Source: DAIQRJ01 sp963708795 (GTDB lineage Bacteria; Actinomycetota; Actinomycetes; Propionibacteriales; DAIQRJ01). From it: a stretch of 64,000 bases of DNA. Where the stretch lies: positions 162,868-226,867 of the forward strand of contig CAVPUH010000005.1 in NCBI GenBank assembly GCA_963708795.1, in the 5' to 3' direction. Under the pieces are notes generated by a model. It was not told the DNA's origin. It made no database searches and was given only the letters and a program-made list of their open reading frames with translations. Positions within the stretch are counted from its first letter, which is position 1; the number at the start of each line of letters is the position of its first letter. The position numbers and the translations under genes were made by a program. Positions 54,187-62,627 of this stretch are shown in pieces.

Positions 54187-54954
54187 GCGCACTCCTGCCG
54201 GGTGGCACCGAGTCCACGGTGCCACCATGAATATCGCACATCGCCGAGGCGGTCGAGTGTGAGCGCTCATGCAGCGGCCTCCACATCAGATCGATTCACG
54301 CCGGGGTCACTTGAGGTGAAGCAGCCCGACGTCGTGCGCATCGCGGAGGCGTTGGATCATGGAGTCCGAGGTGCAACCGCTCGGTTCGGTGCTGGTTCGC
54401 GCGAAACGAGTATCGGCGCGCGGGGGTGCTGGTGTCGGAGTGGGCAGCGGCGGGTGTCGTCTGTCGTTGCCGAACGTGACGCCGAAGGACCCCGCGGGCT
54501 TGGAGAGCTTGGTCCGGTTGGTGATCGTTTCGCATCTTGCCCACTAGCAGGTGGGAGGTTCACGCGGTCCGCTTGCGTGCAGGCGTGACTGATCGGCCCG
54601 TCGGCGGTAGGTATGTCTGCGTCATGACGTGTTCGTGTTGACGTTGGCGTACACGGGTTTGGGGTTCGGCGAGGTCGCGGTGTTCGTCGTCGGTTCGTCT
54701 CGTCAACTGAGCGGAGCCTGGTCGTGGCCTGTCGCTGTCGGAAGCCCGGGATGCCGTCGATGGAGGAGTCGACGTCGCATCAGCGGCGTGCGGTGACGAT
54801 GCAGGAGTCCTGGCCGCTCGGTGACAGGAGCACCTCGATGGGGAGTCGCGTTGGTCGGGACCTGACCATCTGGTGTTTGTGAGCCAGGCTCGAGGCCACG
54901 TGGAGGGCCACCTCACCTCCGTCGAGCGAGATTCGACGTCCCGAAGGAGCGCCA
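54187..54954. other. Gene-poor scar region
   Basis: In about 770 bases I see no gene with recognisable content. ORFs on both strands are low-complexity. A minus-strand stretch near 54780-54920 gives VALHVASSLAHKHQM and a Leu-rich tail that could be a remnant, but it cannot be assigned. Together with the headless TetR gene that follows, it suggests past deletion or insertion. Confidence 0.35.
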
Positions 54955-55284
54955 GTGGCGATCGCCAGAGCAGCTCGACTGCCCCACACCCACCCTGACC
55001 AGCTGGCCGCCCTTGAGGCGATCGTTGCCAACCTGCGTGACGCCGATGGCAGACCTCGGCTCGACCTCACCGACTACGACGAGACCTATGCCCACCAAGA
55101 AGCCCTGTTCCGCCGTGGACAACGCGAGGGCAGCCTCCGCGGCCACGACCCACGCCTGATGGCCATCACCTACCAAGGAGCCGTGGACACCATGCTTGCC
55201 TACCTACAGACACATCCCGACGCCGATCCAGCGCAGCACGCCGCAGCCTTGGCGGACCTCCTACTCACCGGCTTCGGTGCGTAA
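54955..55284 (+). pseudogene. C-terminal part of a TetR family regulator
   Basis: The 109-residue frame (GTG start) reads LAALEAIVANLRDADGRPRLDLTDYDE, AHQEALFRRGQREGSLRGHDPRLMAITYQGAVDTML and AALADLLLTGFGA. This is the ligand-binding C-terminal half of a TetR-type repressor. The first 80 residues with the helix-turn-helix are absent, and no matching frame is found upstream. It cannot bind DNA as such and is most likely a remnant. Confidence 0.6.
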
Positions 55285-55500
55285 AGCCCACAGACGCTCG
55301 ACAGACAGGCATGGAATTACAAAGAAGAGGAAGGCACATCGATGCGCGGTGTTCGCGCCTGCTGCGGCCCGATCTACGTCGATCTACGACAAGCGGCGTC
55401 GAGGGTGCTGCTGTCCTTCTGTGCTGTACATCCGTTGAGAGGCGACAGTAACGCCGCCCTGGCTCGGTAACAGCGCGCTATCGCGTACCGGTCTGTCGGC

Positions 55501-56219
55501 TTATGTGGAGCCGGCGGGTGCTATCAGAACATCCGCCAGACGCCTGGGACACACCAGTTGCGCGTATTCATGTGCCTCCGGAATCCACTTGGTGCGCCAC
55601 AGGTCGAGCTCGTCTCGCTGTCCCCCTGGTCGCGATTGCGACCAACCGCCCGGCGACCGGCGGGTTCCGGCGCCAGGTCGATCCACACGGCCATGTCCAG
55701 AAACATCATGGTCTCCGGGCGAAGCAGACGAATGCCCTCCACGAGAACCAGCGGCGGCATGGGCACATCGCGGGTGCCTTCCGTCCCGCTGTACGTTCGG
55801 ACGGAGTAGGAGAGTCGCTTCGGGTCTTTGGTGGTGCGGATGCGGTGCAAGAGGTCGTACAGGGCGGGCCAGTCGTGCAGGTCGAACAAACCGGAACCCG
55901 GTCCGGCGCCCGCAGCGTACAAGCAGTCAGTTCTGATCACCTGCTCGGGCGTCCCGCCCAGGTCACTCATCAGACGGGCGGCGAGGGTCGACTTCCCGGC
56001 GCCTCCGTGGCCGGAGATCCCAATGACCGGCGCCCGGTCCATCGACGTCATCAGGTCCACCACCCGCACGCGGAGCTCGTCGTAGCTTGCTTCGGGTGCC
56101 CGCGACACGGCGCCGAATATCTCATAGCTGTCTCGGCAGGCCCAGCGACTTAATGCACCACCCTTCACGCGACCATCTGACCAGGCGGCGCCTCTGACCA
56201 ACGTGGCGCCAACAAGCAT
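55501..56219 (-). CDS. Uridine kinase-like P-loop protein, frameshift near the end
   Basis: The first frame has Walker A GISGHGGAGKSTLAARL, then VIRTDCLYAAGAGPGSGLFDLHDWPALYDLLHRI, YSVRTYSG, LVLVEGIRLLRPETMMFLDMAVWIDLA and RAVGRNRDQGDS. This order is that of the uridine kinase/phosphoribulokinase family. After about 55600 the frame loses sense, and the one ending at 55501 continues with ELDLWRTKWIPEAHEYAQ, so a base is missing or two are added. The proper start is uncertain, since the first 50 residues are not family-like. Total about 190-240 residues. It may phosphorylate a nucleoside, but other substrates are possible. Confidence 0.75.
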
Positions 56220-56534
56220 TCTGACCTGGGACTCTGAGGGGTGCGGTCTGTGTCGAGCGACAGACCTCTCGTGAGCTGGCGGAGGCGATGATGGACGCCT
56301 GAGTCCGGCCAGTGCGGTGGAGCGGGCGGCCCGTAGATGGTGCTACCAGGGCCTCCTCGCGAGCTCGCGGTGGCGACTGAGACGAGAAGTGAGAGTAGGG
56401 GGTCGAGCAGGCCCCGTGAGCCGGGTCATCTGGTCCATTCGCGGCGTCGTCGTGGGGTCCGAGGGGAGACGGCGGCCGCCGCGAGTAGACGTCGCGACTA
56501 GGCTGACTGATTGAGCAGGAACGTGGGAGGCGCG
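56220..56534. other. Intergenic, no feature seen
   Basis: A 315-base region between the divergent uridine-kinase-like gene and the PNPOx-like gene. It has no recognisable coding sequence or strong hairpin. The GGGAGG at 56525-56530 is the ribosome site of the following gene. Confidence 0.35.
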
Positions 56535-56966
56535 ATGTCGAAGGTTCTGATTGAGCTCAGCGTGGAGGACTGCCGAGCGCGGCTGGCCGCTCATCACGTC
56601 GGCCGAGTGGCGTTCCTCGACAACGTGGGTGTGATGCCGATGATCTTGCCGGTCAACTACACGTTCCACGACGACGCGGTCGTCCTCCGTACCGGCCCGG
56701 GCAGCAAACTCCGAGCCGCTCTGCACGAGGCGCCTGCCGCCTTCGAGATCGACGGGATCGACGCGGAGCAACAGGTCGGCTGGAGCGTCGTGGTTCGCGG
56801 GCACGTGCGGGCAGTGACCGATCCTGACCGCCTGCGTGAGCTTGCCGCCACCCCGTTGGTCACGTGGGCACCGGGTGATCGGTCGGACTACCTTGAGATC
56901 CTCGCATCCATGATCAGCGGACGCCGAATCAGCGTGGCCGACCTGCCGTCGACGTGGTGGGGGTGA
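56535..56966 (+). CDS. Pyridoxamine 5'-phosphate oxidase-family protein
   Basis: ATG 56535 follows GGGAGG. The 143-residue protein has the split-barrel pattern of the PNPOx_2 type: LSVEDCRARLAAHHVGRVAFLDNVGVMPMILPVNYTFHDDAVVLRTG, GSKLRAALHEAPAAFEIDGID and GWSVVVRGHVRAVTD. Such proteins bind FMN, F420 or related cofactors. The typical LGxxGRVAF opening is common to stress-related proteins of mycobacteria. It is monocistronic, or first before the SulP gene (gap 150 bases). Confidence 0.85.
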   Translation: MSKVLIELSVEDCRARLAAHHVGRVAFLDNVGVMPMILPVNYTFHDDAVVLRTGPGSKLRAALHEAPAAFEIDGIDAEQQVGWSVVVRGHVRAVTDPDRLRELAATPLVTWAPGDRSDYLEILASMISGRRISVADLPSTWWG

Positions 56967-57116
56967 AACCTCAGTCGGTGGGTGCTGCGTCGCTGTCGCG
57001 CGCACGACCGTGAACCTCATGACGATGGCCGCAGCCGGCACAGCACCATACGCCTGGCTGAAACAGAGGCTCGCTGAATCGCTACGCCCTCGCCTGGACG
57101 GCCCAAGTGCGGTCAC

Positions 57117-58907
57117 ATGAACCGGTCGGTCAGGCAAGGGCTCAGCTCGGGGCTGCGACGCCGCCTCCCGATCGTGATGTGGCTCCCGCTTTACGAGCGC
57201 TCACGCTTGCGGCCCGACATCGTGGCCGGCGTGGTCGTCGCCGCACTCGCGGTCCCGCAGTCCCTCGGGTACGCGGCCATCGCTGGGGTGCCTGTTCAGG
57301 TCGGCCTATACGCCGTTCCCCTCGCCCTCTTGGCCTATGCAGCTCTGGGTTCGTCGCCGCAGTTGATGGTCGGACCCGTGTCCACGGTCTCGGTCCTGTC
57401 GGCGACGCTTGTCGCGAGCCTGCATCCGGCCACTGTTGCCGAGGCGATCACCTACACGTCGGCCATAGCAGTGGCGGCTGGGGCTGTCCTGACTCTCGCC
57501 GGGTTCCTCCGGGTAGGTTGGGTCGCGGAATTCCTGTCCAAGCCCATCGTCACGGGATTCGTGTTCGGGCTCACGATCCTCGTGATCATCGGTGAGTTAC
57601 CCATCTTGCTCGGCATTCACGTCAGCCCCGGCGACGTCGTGCACCGAGCATCGGTGTTGGCACTCAGCGTCGACCAAGTCGACCTTCCAACGCTGACGGT
57701 CGGCGTCAGCGCGCTGGCCGTGCTGTTCATCGGATCTAGCTTGACGTCGCGGGTGCCGTGGGCGCTGGTCGTGCTCGTCCTAGGGCTCGCGGCTTCGCAC
57801 TGGCTCGACCTCGCTGCTCAGGGCGTGGCCGTCGTCGGCCCGGTGCCAAAAGGATTGCCGATGCCCGTGGTACCGGTCGTCCCGCTGACCCGGCTTGCTG
57901 CCGTGGCTCTCGCCGGAGCCGCCATCGCCGTCGTCGGCCTTGCCGAGGGTTTGAGCGCCGGACGACTGTATGCCACTAAGCGTGGCTATCGGCTGGACAC
58001 CGATCAGGAGCTCATAGCTGCCGGCGGAGCCAATCTTGCCTCGGGGCTGTTCGGCGCCCTGGGGGTGGCTGGAAGCCTGTCCAAGACCGCCTCCGTGGAT
58101 CGGGCCGGAGGCCGGTCGCAGGTCAGCGGCCTCTCGGCTGCGGCCATTGCGATCCTTGCGATCATCTTCATTGCGCCGACACTGTCCATTCTCCCCAAGG
58201 CAGTCCTCAGTGCCATCGTCATCAACGCCGTGTGGGGTCTGCTCGACCTGGCCGCCATTCGCCGTTATGTGAAGGTGCGCAGGAACGACGGCATCGCCGC
58301 CGTGGTGGCGGCAGGCGCCGTCCTCATCGCGGGTCCCATGCTCGGACTGGCGATCGCAATAAGTCAGTCCCTTCTCGGAATGGTGTACCGGTCGACTCGG
58401 GTGGACGTTGAGGTTCTTGGCAAGATCCCAGGCGAGAAGGCGGCCTGGGGCGGTGTGCGCCGACATTCGGACCGCACTACATTCCCGGGCATCCTGGTGC
58501 TCCGGATCAACGTGCCGCTGTTCTGGGTCAACGCCGCCGAGGTCCAGGAGGCGATTCTCCAGGCTGTCGGTGCAGCGCCGGATCCCAAGGCGCTGATCCT
58601 GGACCTGGAGTCGACCGACCAACTCGAAACGACCAGCGCCGACATGTTGTCCGAGCTGATCGAGCAACTCGCCGAGCTCGACGTCGACCTATACCTCGTA
58701 CGGGTACGGTGGCCGGTCCGAACCGTCCTTGAGCGATCCGGGCTTCGTGCACGCCTAGGCGAGGATCACCTATGGCACAACGTCGCCCAAGGGGTACGGG
58801 AGGCCCGCCGGCGGCACGGGATCGAGCGTCTCGGGCAGCCGGATCCCGAGCCGATTTTCGAAGAGGCAGAGGAAGAGCTCATCGTGACACCGGCGATCGA
58901 TGACTAG
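57117..58907 (+). CDS. SulP family anion transporter with STAS domain
   Basis: The 596-residue protein has the SulP membrane domain (LRPDIVAGVVVAALAVPQSLGYAAIAGVPVQVGLYAVPLALLAYAALGSSPQLMVGP at the start; KTASVDRAGGRSQVSGL later) with about 12-14 helices. A C-terminal STAS domain follows from about residue 460 (ILVLRINVPLFWVNAAEVQE, LILDLESTDQLETTSADML). SulP proteins carry sulfate, bicarbonate, chloride or other anions by sodium symport or exchange. No carbonic anhydrase is adjacent, so the substrate is open. It is followed by a K+ channel and another SulP gene. Confidence 0.92.
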   Translation: MNRSVRQGLSSGLRRRLPIVMWLPLYERSRLRPDIVAGVVVAALAVPQSLGYAAIAGVPVQVGLYAVPLALLAYAALGSSPQLMVGPVSTVSVLSATLVASLHPATVAEAITYTSAIAVAAGAVLTLAGFLRVGWVAEFLSKPIVTGFVFGLTILVIIGELPILLGIHVSPGDVVHRASVLALSVDQVDLPTLTVGVSALAVLFIGSSLTSRVPWALVVLVLGLAASHWLDLAAQGVAVVGPVPKGLPMPVVPVVPLTRLAAVALAGAAIAVVGLAEGLSAGRLYATKRGYRLDTDQELIAAGGANLASGLFGALGVAGSLSKTASVDRAGGRSQVSGLSAAAIAILAIIFIAPTLSILPKAVLSAIVINAVWGLLDLAAIRRYVKVRRNDGIAAVVAAGAVLIAGPMLGLAIAISQSLLGMVYRSTRVDVEVLGKIPGEKAAWGGVRRHSDRTTFPGILVLRINVPLFWVNAAEVQEAILQAVGAAPDPKALILDLESTDQLETTSADMLSELIEQLAELDVDLYLVRVRWPVRTVLERSGLRARLGEDHLWHNVAQGVREARRRHGIERLGQPDPEPIFEEAEEELIVTPAIDD

Positions 58908-59236
58908 ACGTGGCGAACGCCACGCAAGGGGCCTTCCCGAGATCGTCGACGTGGCGGTGATCTGAAGTCGTGATCCGCTGACGCACGGTGAGAACCACCG
59001 TCAAGCGAGGCGATGCAGCGTCCCGTCCTCCCGAGAGCGTCGAAATACGCTTCGATTGTCGACGCGGTCTGTACTTCCCGACCGTGCGACCCGATGCGTC
59101 GTAGCTCAGAAGCGAGGACGCTGACTTCATTGGCAGCAAGCGACCTCGTGCGCAGTGGTCGGATGCCGTCGGACCGCACGCGCATGAGTAGAGACGACCT
59201 ACCGTCGGCTCGTCAGCGTAGGGAGGATGACGTGCG
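58908..59236. other. Intergenic, no feature seen
   Basis: A 329-base region between the first SulP gene and the potassium channel gene. ORFs here are Arg/Ser-rich and not family-like. I see no strong hairpin or repeat. The GGGAGG just before the channel start is its likely ribosome site. Confidence 0.35.
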
Positions 59237-59722
59237 ATGGCGCGGAAGCAACGATTGAGCTGGACGGTAGTGCTTGGGCTCGCGGTGGTCGTTACAGGAT
59301 TTGCCAGCCTTGTCACTGTTGGTGGCGGTACGGCGCTGTGGCTGGTCGAGGGTGATCGGCCGGAGAGCACCATCCGCTCGTGGGGGGACGCCCTGTGGTG
59401 GTCGCTCACCACCATGACGACAGTCGGCTACGGCGACCACGTTCCGGTAACAGCGACGGGTCGTCTGATTGCAGCCGGTGTGATGGTGGCGGGGGTCGCA
59501 GTCATCGGTGCCGTGGCGGCGATCGTCACCCTTGTGGTGGCCCTTCGAGTCGCTCGATCGGAGGAGCTGGCATTCGAAACCGCGGCTGAGATCCTGGAGC
59601 AGCGACTCGATGCGCGCCTTGCCGGGATCGAGGCACAGCTGGCTGGTTTGGATGCACGGCTGAGAGAGTTGGCGACGGTCCCAGTCGATGACGTCGTTCG
59701 CAGCGGACACGACGACCAGTAA
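59237..59722 (+). CDS. Two-helix potassium channel
   Basis: The 161-residue protein has two transmembrane helices (about 8-36 and 75-105) around a pore loop WWSLTTMTTVGYGDHVPV (residues 54-71), with the TVGYGD selectivity filter diagnostic for K+ channels. The cytoplasmic tail (about 108-150, ARSEELAFETAAEILEQRLDARLAGIEAQL) has heptad-like spacing and should form a coiled coil for tetramer assembly. There is no RCK domain or voltage sensor. It resembles KcsA-type channels, and the gating signal is unknown. It stands between two SulP genes. Confidence 0.92.
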   Translation: MARKQRLSWTVVLGLAVVVTGFASLVTVGGGTALWLVEGDRPESTIRSWGDALWWSLTTMTTVGYGDHVPVTATGRLIAAGVMVAGVAVIGAVAAIVTLVVALRVARSEELAFETAAEILEQRLDARLAGIEAQLAGLDARLRELATVPVDDVVRSGHDDQ

Positions 59723-59959
59723 GACACCGATCGGTGTCCAGCGTCGGTGGCCCGAGGTGCGATGCCTCGACGGCGGTCGATGTCACCGGTCAAGATTGCG
59801 CTGAGTACGGTGCCTCGAATGAGCTGACGGTTGTTCTGATCGGGTGTGTCGCGTCATCGCCGCCCGCATTCTGGGCGAGCATTCTTCGCGCCCTGCCGAT
59901 CAGGCTCGGGCCTGCCCCCACGACCGAGAGATGGGTAAGATCGGGAACGAAGGTGTCTG

Positions 59960-61981
59960 GTGCGCACCAGCGACACCAGTGCTGCTGCAACGCCCAAAGG
60001 GACGCGCGTGCCGAAGGAGCGGTCCACCAACGAGCGCGCAGCGGACGGGCGTAAGCCCATCCCAGCGCGTCTACGTCCTCGCCCTGCCATCGACTACGAC
60101 CCCGACAGGAAGCGGGAGCATCGGCTCCGCGGGGCAATGCGTGGACTCATTCCTGGGCTGTACTCCCTCACGAGGGAGTATTCGCTGCGGGGACTCCGCG
60201 CGGACAGCATCGCGGGGGTCGCGGTAGCGGCATACTTGATTCCCCAGGTGATGGCCTACTCGGCGATCGTCAACGTGCCGCCGGTGGCGAGCCTTTGGGC
60301 GGCGCTTGCGGCGATTGTCGCCTACTTCGTGCTGGGCAGCTCGCGCATCGTGTCCTCCGGCCCCGAGTCCACGGTCGCCCTGATGACCGGTGTGGCGATC
60401 GCGCCACTGGCCGAGCAGAACCCTGAACGCGCCGTTGCCTTGGGCGCCACCCTTGCGCTGATCGTCGCAGGTTGGGCTGTACTGGCTCGGCTGCTGCGGG
60501 CGGGAATCATCGCCGAGCTCTTGTCCATTCCTCTGCTCGTCGGCTACCTAGCCGGCGGCGCTGTACTGATGGTTGTCGGGCAGCTCGGCAAGGTGACGGG
60601 GACCTCGTTCGAGGGCGGCACGATCATCGACGAGCTGCGTGGTTTCCTCGACGTCGCGACGAAGTCGGACTGGCTCACGATCGCAGTCGCCGCGAGCACA
60701 CTCGCGGTCATCCTGCTCCTGCGCTGGCTCGCCCCGTCGCTGCCCGCGCCGCTCATCGCGGTGGTGCTTGCCACGGTTGGGTCGGTGGTGTTCGACCTCG
60801 GCTCACACGGGGTTGCGCTGGTCGGCGAGATGCCATCGGGGCTCCCGACGCCACGGTTGCCCGAGGTTACGTTCGACGACGTCAAGATGCTCGTGCTCGC
60901 CGGACTGGGCATCACGATCGTCGGCTACAGCGACATCATGCTCATCGCTCGAGGATTCCCCCTAACCCCGGCCGAGGGACAGACTGCCGCCGAGCTGCGG
61001 CCTGACCCGCAGGCCGAACTCGTCGCGATGGCCGGGGTGCACGCGATGGTCGGCGTCTTCAGCGGCTATCCGGTTTCCGCGTCCGGGTCGCGCACGGCGT
61101 TGGCGATCGCGGGTGGCGCGCGCAGCCAGGTCTATTCGCTGGTGGCCGCGTTGTGCATCGTCGCTGTGCTGTTCTTCGCGGGTCCGTTGATGGCACCGCT
61201 GCCCTGGGCGGCACTGGGGGCTGTGGTCTTCTACGCGGCGGGCAAGCTCGTCTCCATTCGGGAGTTCCGTCGGCTGTGGCGGTTCCGTCGCCGCGAGTTC
61301 GTCCTCGCCGCCGTCACCTTGGTCGGCACCGTCGTCATCGGGATTCTGCAGGGCGTGGTCCTGGCCATCGCACTCAGCCTGGTGGAGATGCTGTTCCGAC
61401 TGGCGCGTCCGCACGAGGGCGTCCTGGGCCGTGTTCCGGGAGTCGCCGGGATGCACGACGTGGCCGACTACCCGGACGCGCGAACGATTCCCGGCTGCAT
61501 GTTCTATCGCTACGACGCACCCCTGTTCTTCGTCAACATCGGCGATCTGCGCGAGCGGGTCGACAATCTCGTCGACATCGAGAACGACGCCCGCCCGGAC
61601 GCGCCCGTGCGCTGGGTCGTGCTCAACGTCGAGGCCAACGTCGAGATCGACATCACGGCTGCCGACGGTCTGCGTGAGCTGGGCCTCGAGCTCGCCGATC
61701 GCGACATCCGGCTCGGTCTGGCGCGGGTGAAGAACGACGTGTACGAGCCGCTGAATCGAGCGGGTGTCATCGACGTGATCGGCAAGGAGATGCTCTTCCC
61801 CACCTTGCCCGTTGCCGAGGAGAGCTACCTGCGCTGGGCCATGGCTGACGAACACCCCGAGTCGATCGAAACACCCGCGCAGGCGACCGAGGACGAACCC
61901 GCCGTCAACCTTCTGCCCTGGCAGCGGCTCGACTCAGACGACACGCCCGGCGAAGGACAGCACCCAGACCTCGGCCCCTGA
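59960..61981 (+). CDS. SulP family anion transporter with STAS domain
   Basis: The 673-residue frame starts at GTG 59960, and GTG 60008 with AAGGGA upstream is at least as likely. The membrane domain starts with LRGLRADSIAGVAVAAYLIPQVMAYSAI and contains IVSSGPESTVALMTG and FSGYPVSASGSRTALAIAGGARSQVYSLV. The C-terminal STAS domain (FYRYDAPLFFVNIGDLRERV, VLNVEANVEIDITAADGL) is followed by a polar tail. It is distinct from the 57-kb SulP protein in its filter-region motifs. The STAS surface may be controlled by nucleotide or protein binding. The transported anion is unknown. Confidence 0.92.
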   Translation: MRTSDTSAAATPKGTRVPKERSTNERAADGRKPIPARLRPRPAIDYDPDRKREHRLRGAMRGLIPGLYSLTREYSLRGLRADSIAGVAVAAYLIPQVMAYSAIVNVPPVASLWAALAAIVAYFVLGSSRIVSSGPESTVALMTGVAIAPLAEQNPERAVALGATLALIVAGWAVLARLLRAGIIAELLSIPLLVGYLAGGAVLMVVGQLGKVTGTSFEGGTIIDELRGFLDVATKSDWLTIAVAASTLAVILLLRWLAPSLPAPLIAVVLATVGSVVFDLGSHGVALVGEMPSGLPTPRLPEVTFDDVKMLVLAGLGITIVGYSDIMLIARGFPLTPAEGQTAAELRPDPQAELVAMAGVHAMVGVFSGYPVSASGSRTALAIAGGARSQVYSLVAALCIVAVLFFAGPLMAPLPWAALGAVVFYAAGKLVSIREFRRLWRFRRREFVLAAVTLVGTVVIGILQGVVLAIALSLVEMLFRLARPHEGVLGRVPGVAGMHDVADYPDARTIPGCMFYRYDAPLFFVNIGDLRERVDNLVDIENDARPDAPVRWVVLNVEANVEIDITAADGLRELGLELADRDIRLGLARVKNDVYEPLNRAGVIDVIGKEMLFPTLPVAEESYLRWAMADEHPESIETPAQATEDEPAVNLLPWQRLDSDDTPGEGQHPDLGP

Positions 61982-62146
61982 CCACCCGCCCTCGATGCGT
62001 GTGCCGCTCACTGAACTTGTCACGTATGCACGATGCGGCGCCGACGACGACACCTTCACTTGCGTCGGTTGCAACGGCCACGTCGCTCGATACTCAGCCT
62101 GGCCGAACCGTCGGCTACGCGGCAGGCTCGCCTCCAGGACCGCATG
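61982..62146. other. Short gene-free stretch before tRNA remnants
   Basis: No coding sequence or RNA structure is evident after the SulP stop. The tRNA remnant at 62147 follows directly. Confidence 0.35.
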
Positions 62147-62173
62147 AGGGAGAGCCCCGGGTTCGAACCGGGC
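62147..62173 (-). other. Possible tRNA 3'-end remnant
   Basis: On the minus strand CCCGG, TTCGAAC, CCGGG forms a perfect T arm, followed by GCTCTCC like the 3' acceptor strand of a tRNA. The remaining anticodon and D arms and the 5' acceptor cannot be found upstream within 100 bases, and CCA is not present. It looks like the last quarter of a tRNA gene, possibly left by an earlier integration. Confidence 0.4.
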
Positions 62174-62421
62174 AGCGCCCACAACTTTGCTTCCACCTCG
62201 ACCGATGTCGCTCAACGCCTAACGCTCAAGCCTGGTCGAGTGCTCCGACAACCATTCCTAACGAGCGTCGGCTGACGTGACGGCTCGGATGGGGACCTGC
62301 TGTGTTCGCCAGTGGCGGAGTTGGACGCGCCAACGACCATCGCGAGAATGGCAAGTGAGACTAGGCCGTGGCTGCCGGCTCGGCCTCGGGATCGATGATT
62401 CGGTCTTGTGCCTGGTCAGGG

Positions 62422-62483
62422 TGGCGGAGGATGGGGGATTCGAACCCCCGAGAGCGTCAACTCAACCCGCTTTCCAAGTCTGC
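62422..62483 (-). other. tRNA-Ser (GGA) 3'-half remnant, probable attachment site
   Basis: Reading the minus strand from about 62483 gives an anticodon loop CTTGGAA (anticodon GGA), the 3' anticodon strand AGCGGG, a variable arm, the T arm GGGGG, TTCGAAT, CCCCC, the acceptor 3' strand ATCCTCC, discriminator G and encoded CCA ending at 62422. The 5' side of the anticodon stem does not pair (GCAGA against AGCGG) and no 5' acceptor (GGAGGAT) lies within 60 bases. So only the 3' half is a tRNA. This is the usual footprint of tRNA-directed integration, in which the 3' half is duplicated. Confidence 0.65.
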
Positions 62484-62627
62484 TAACGGCCGTTCAGGCA
62501 GGTTCGCGATGGTCCGTCTGAGCGTGATCTCGGGACCTGGCGAACGTCGCCGAACGAGATGGGCATAGGCAACTGAGACCACAATCGAGACCGCGGTGCT
62601 AGCGGGTGCCCATGATGTAATCGCGCG

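Noticed and set aside
54780..55070. Minus-strand frame opposite the TetR remnant with a plausible C-terminal tail
   Set aside because: The upper part is antisense of the TetR fragment and the tail cannot be tied to a family; mentioned only as possible remnant.
58879..59415. 178-codon minus-strand frame between SulP and the K+ channel
   Set aside because: Overlaps the channel pore region antisense and has no motif.
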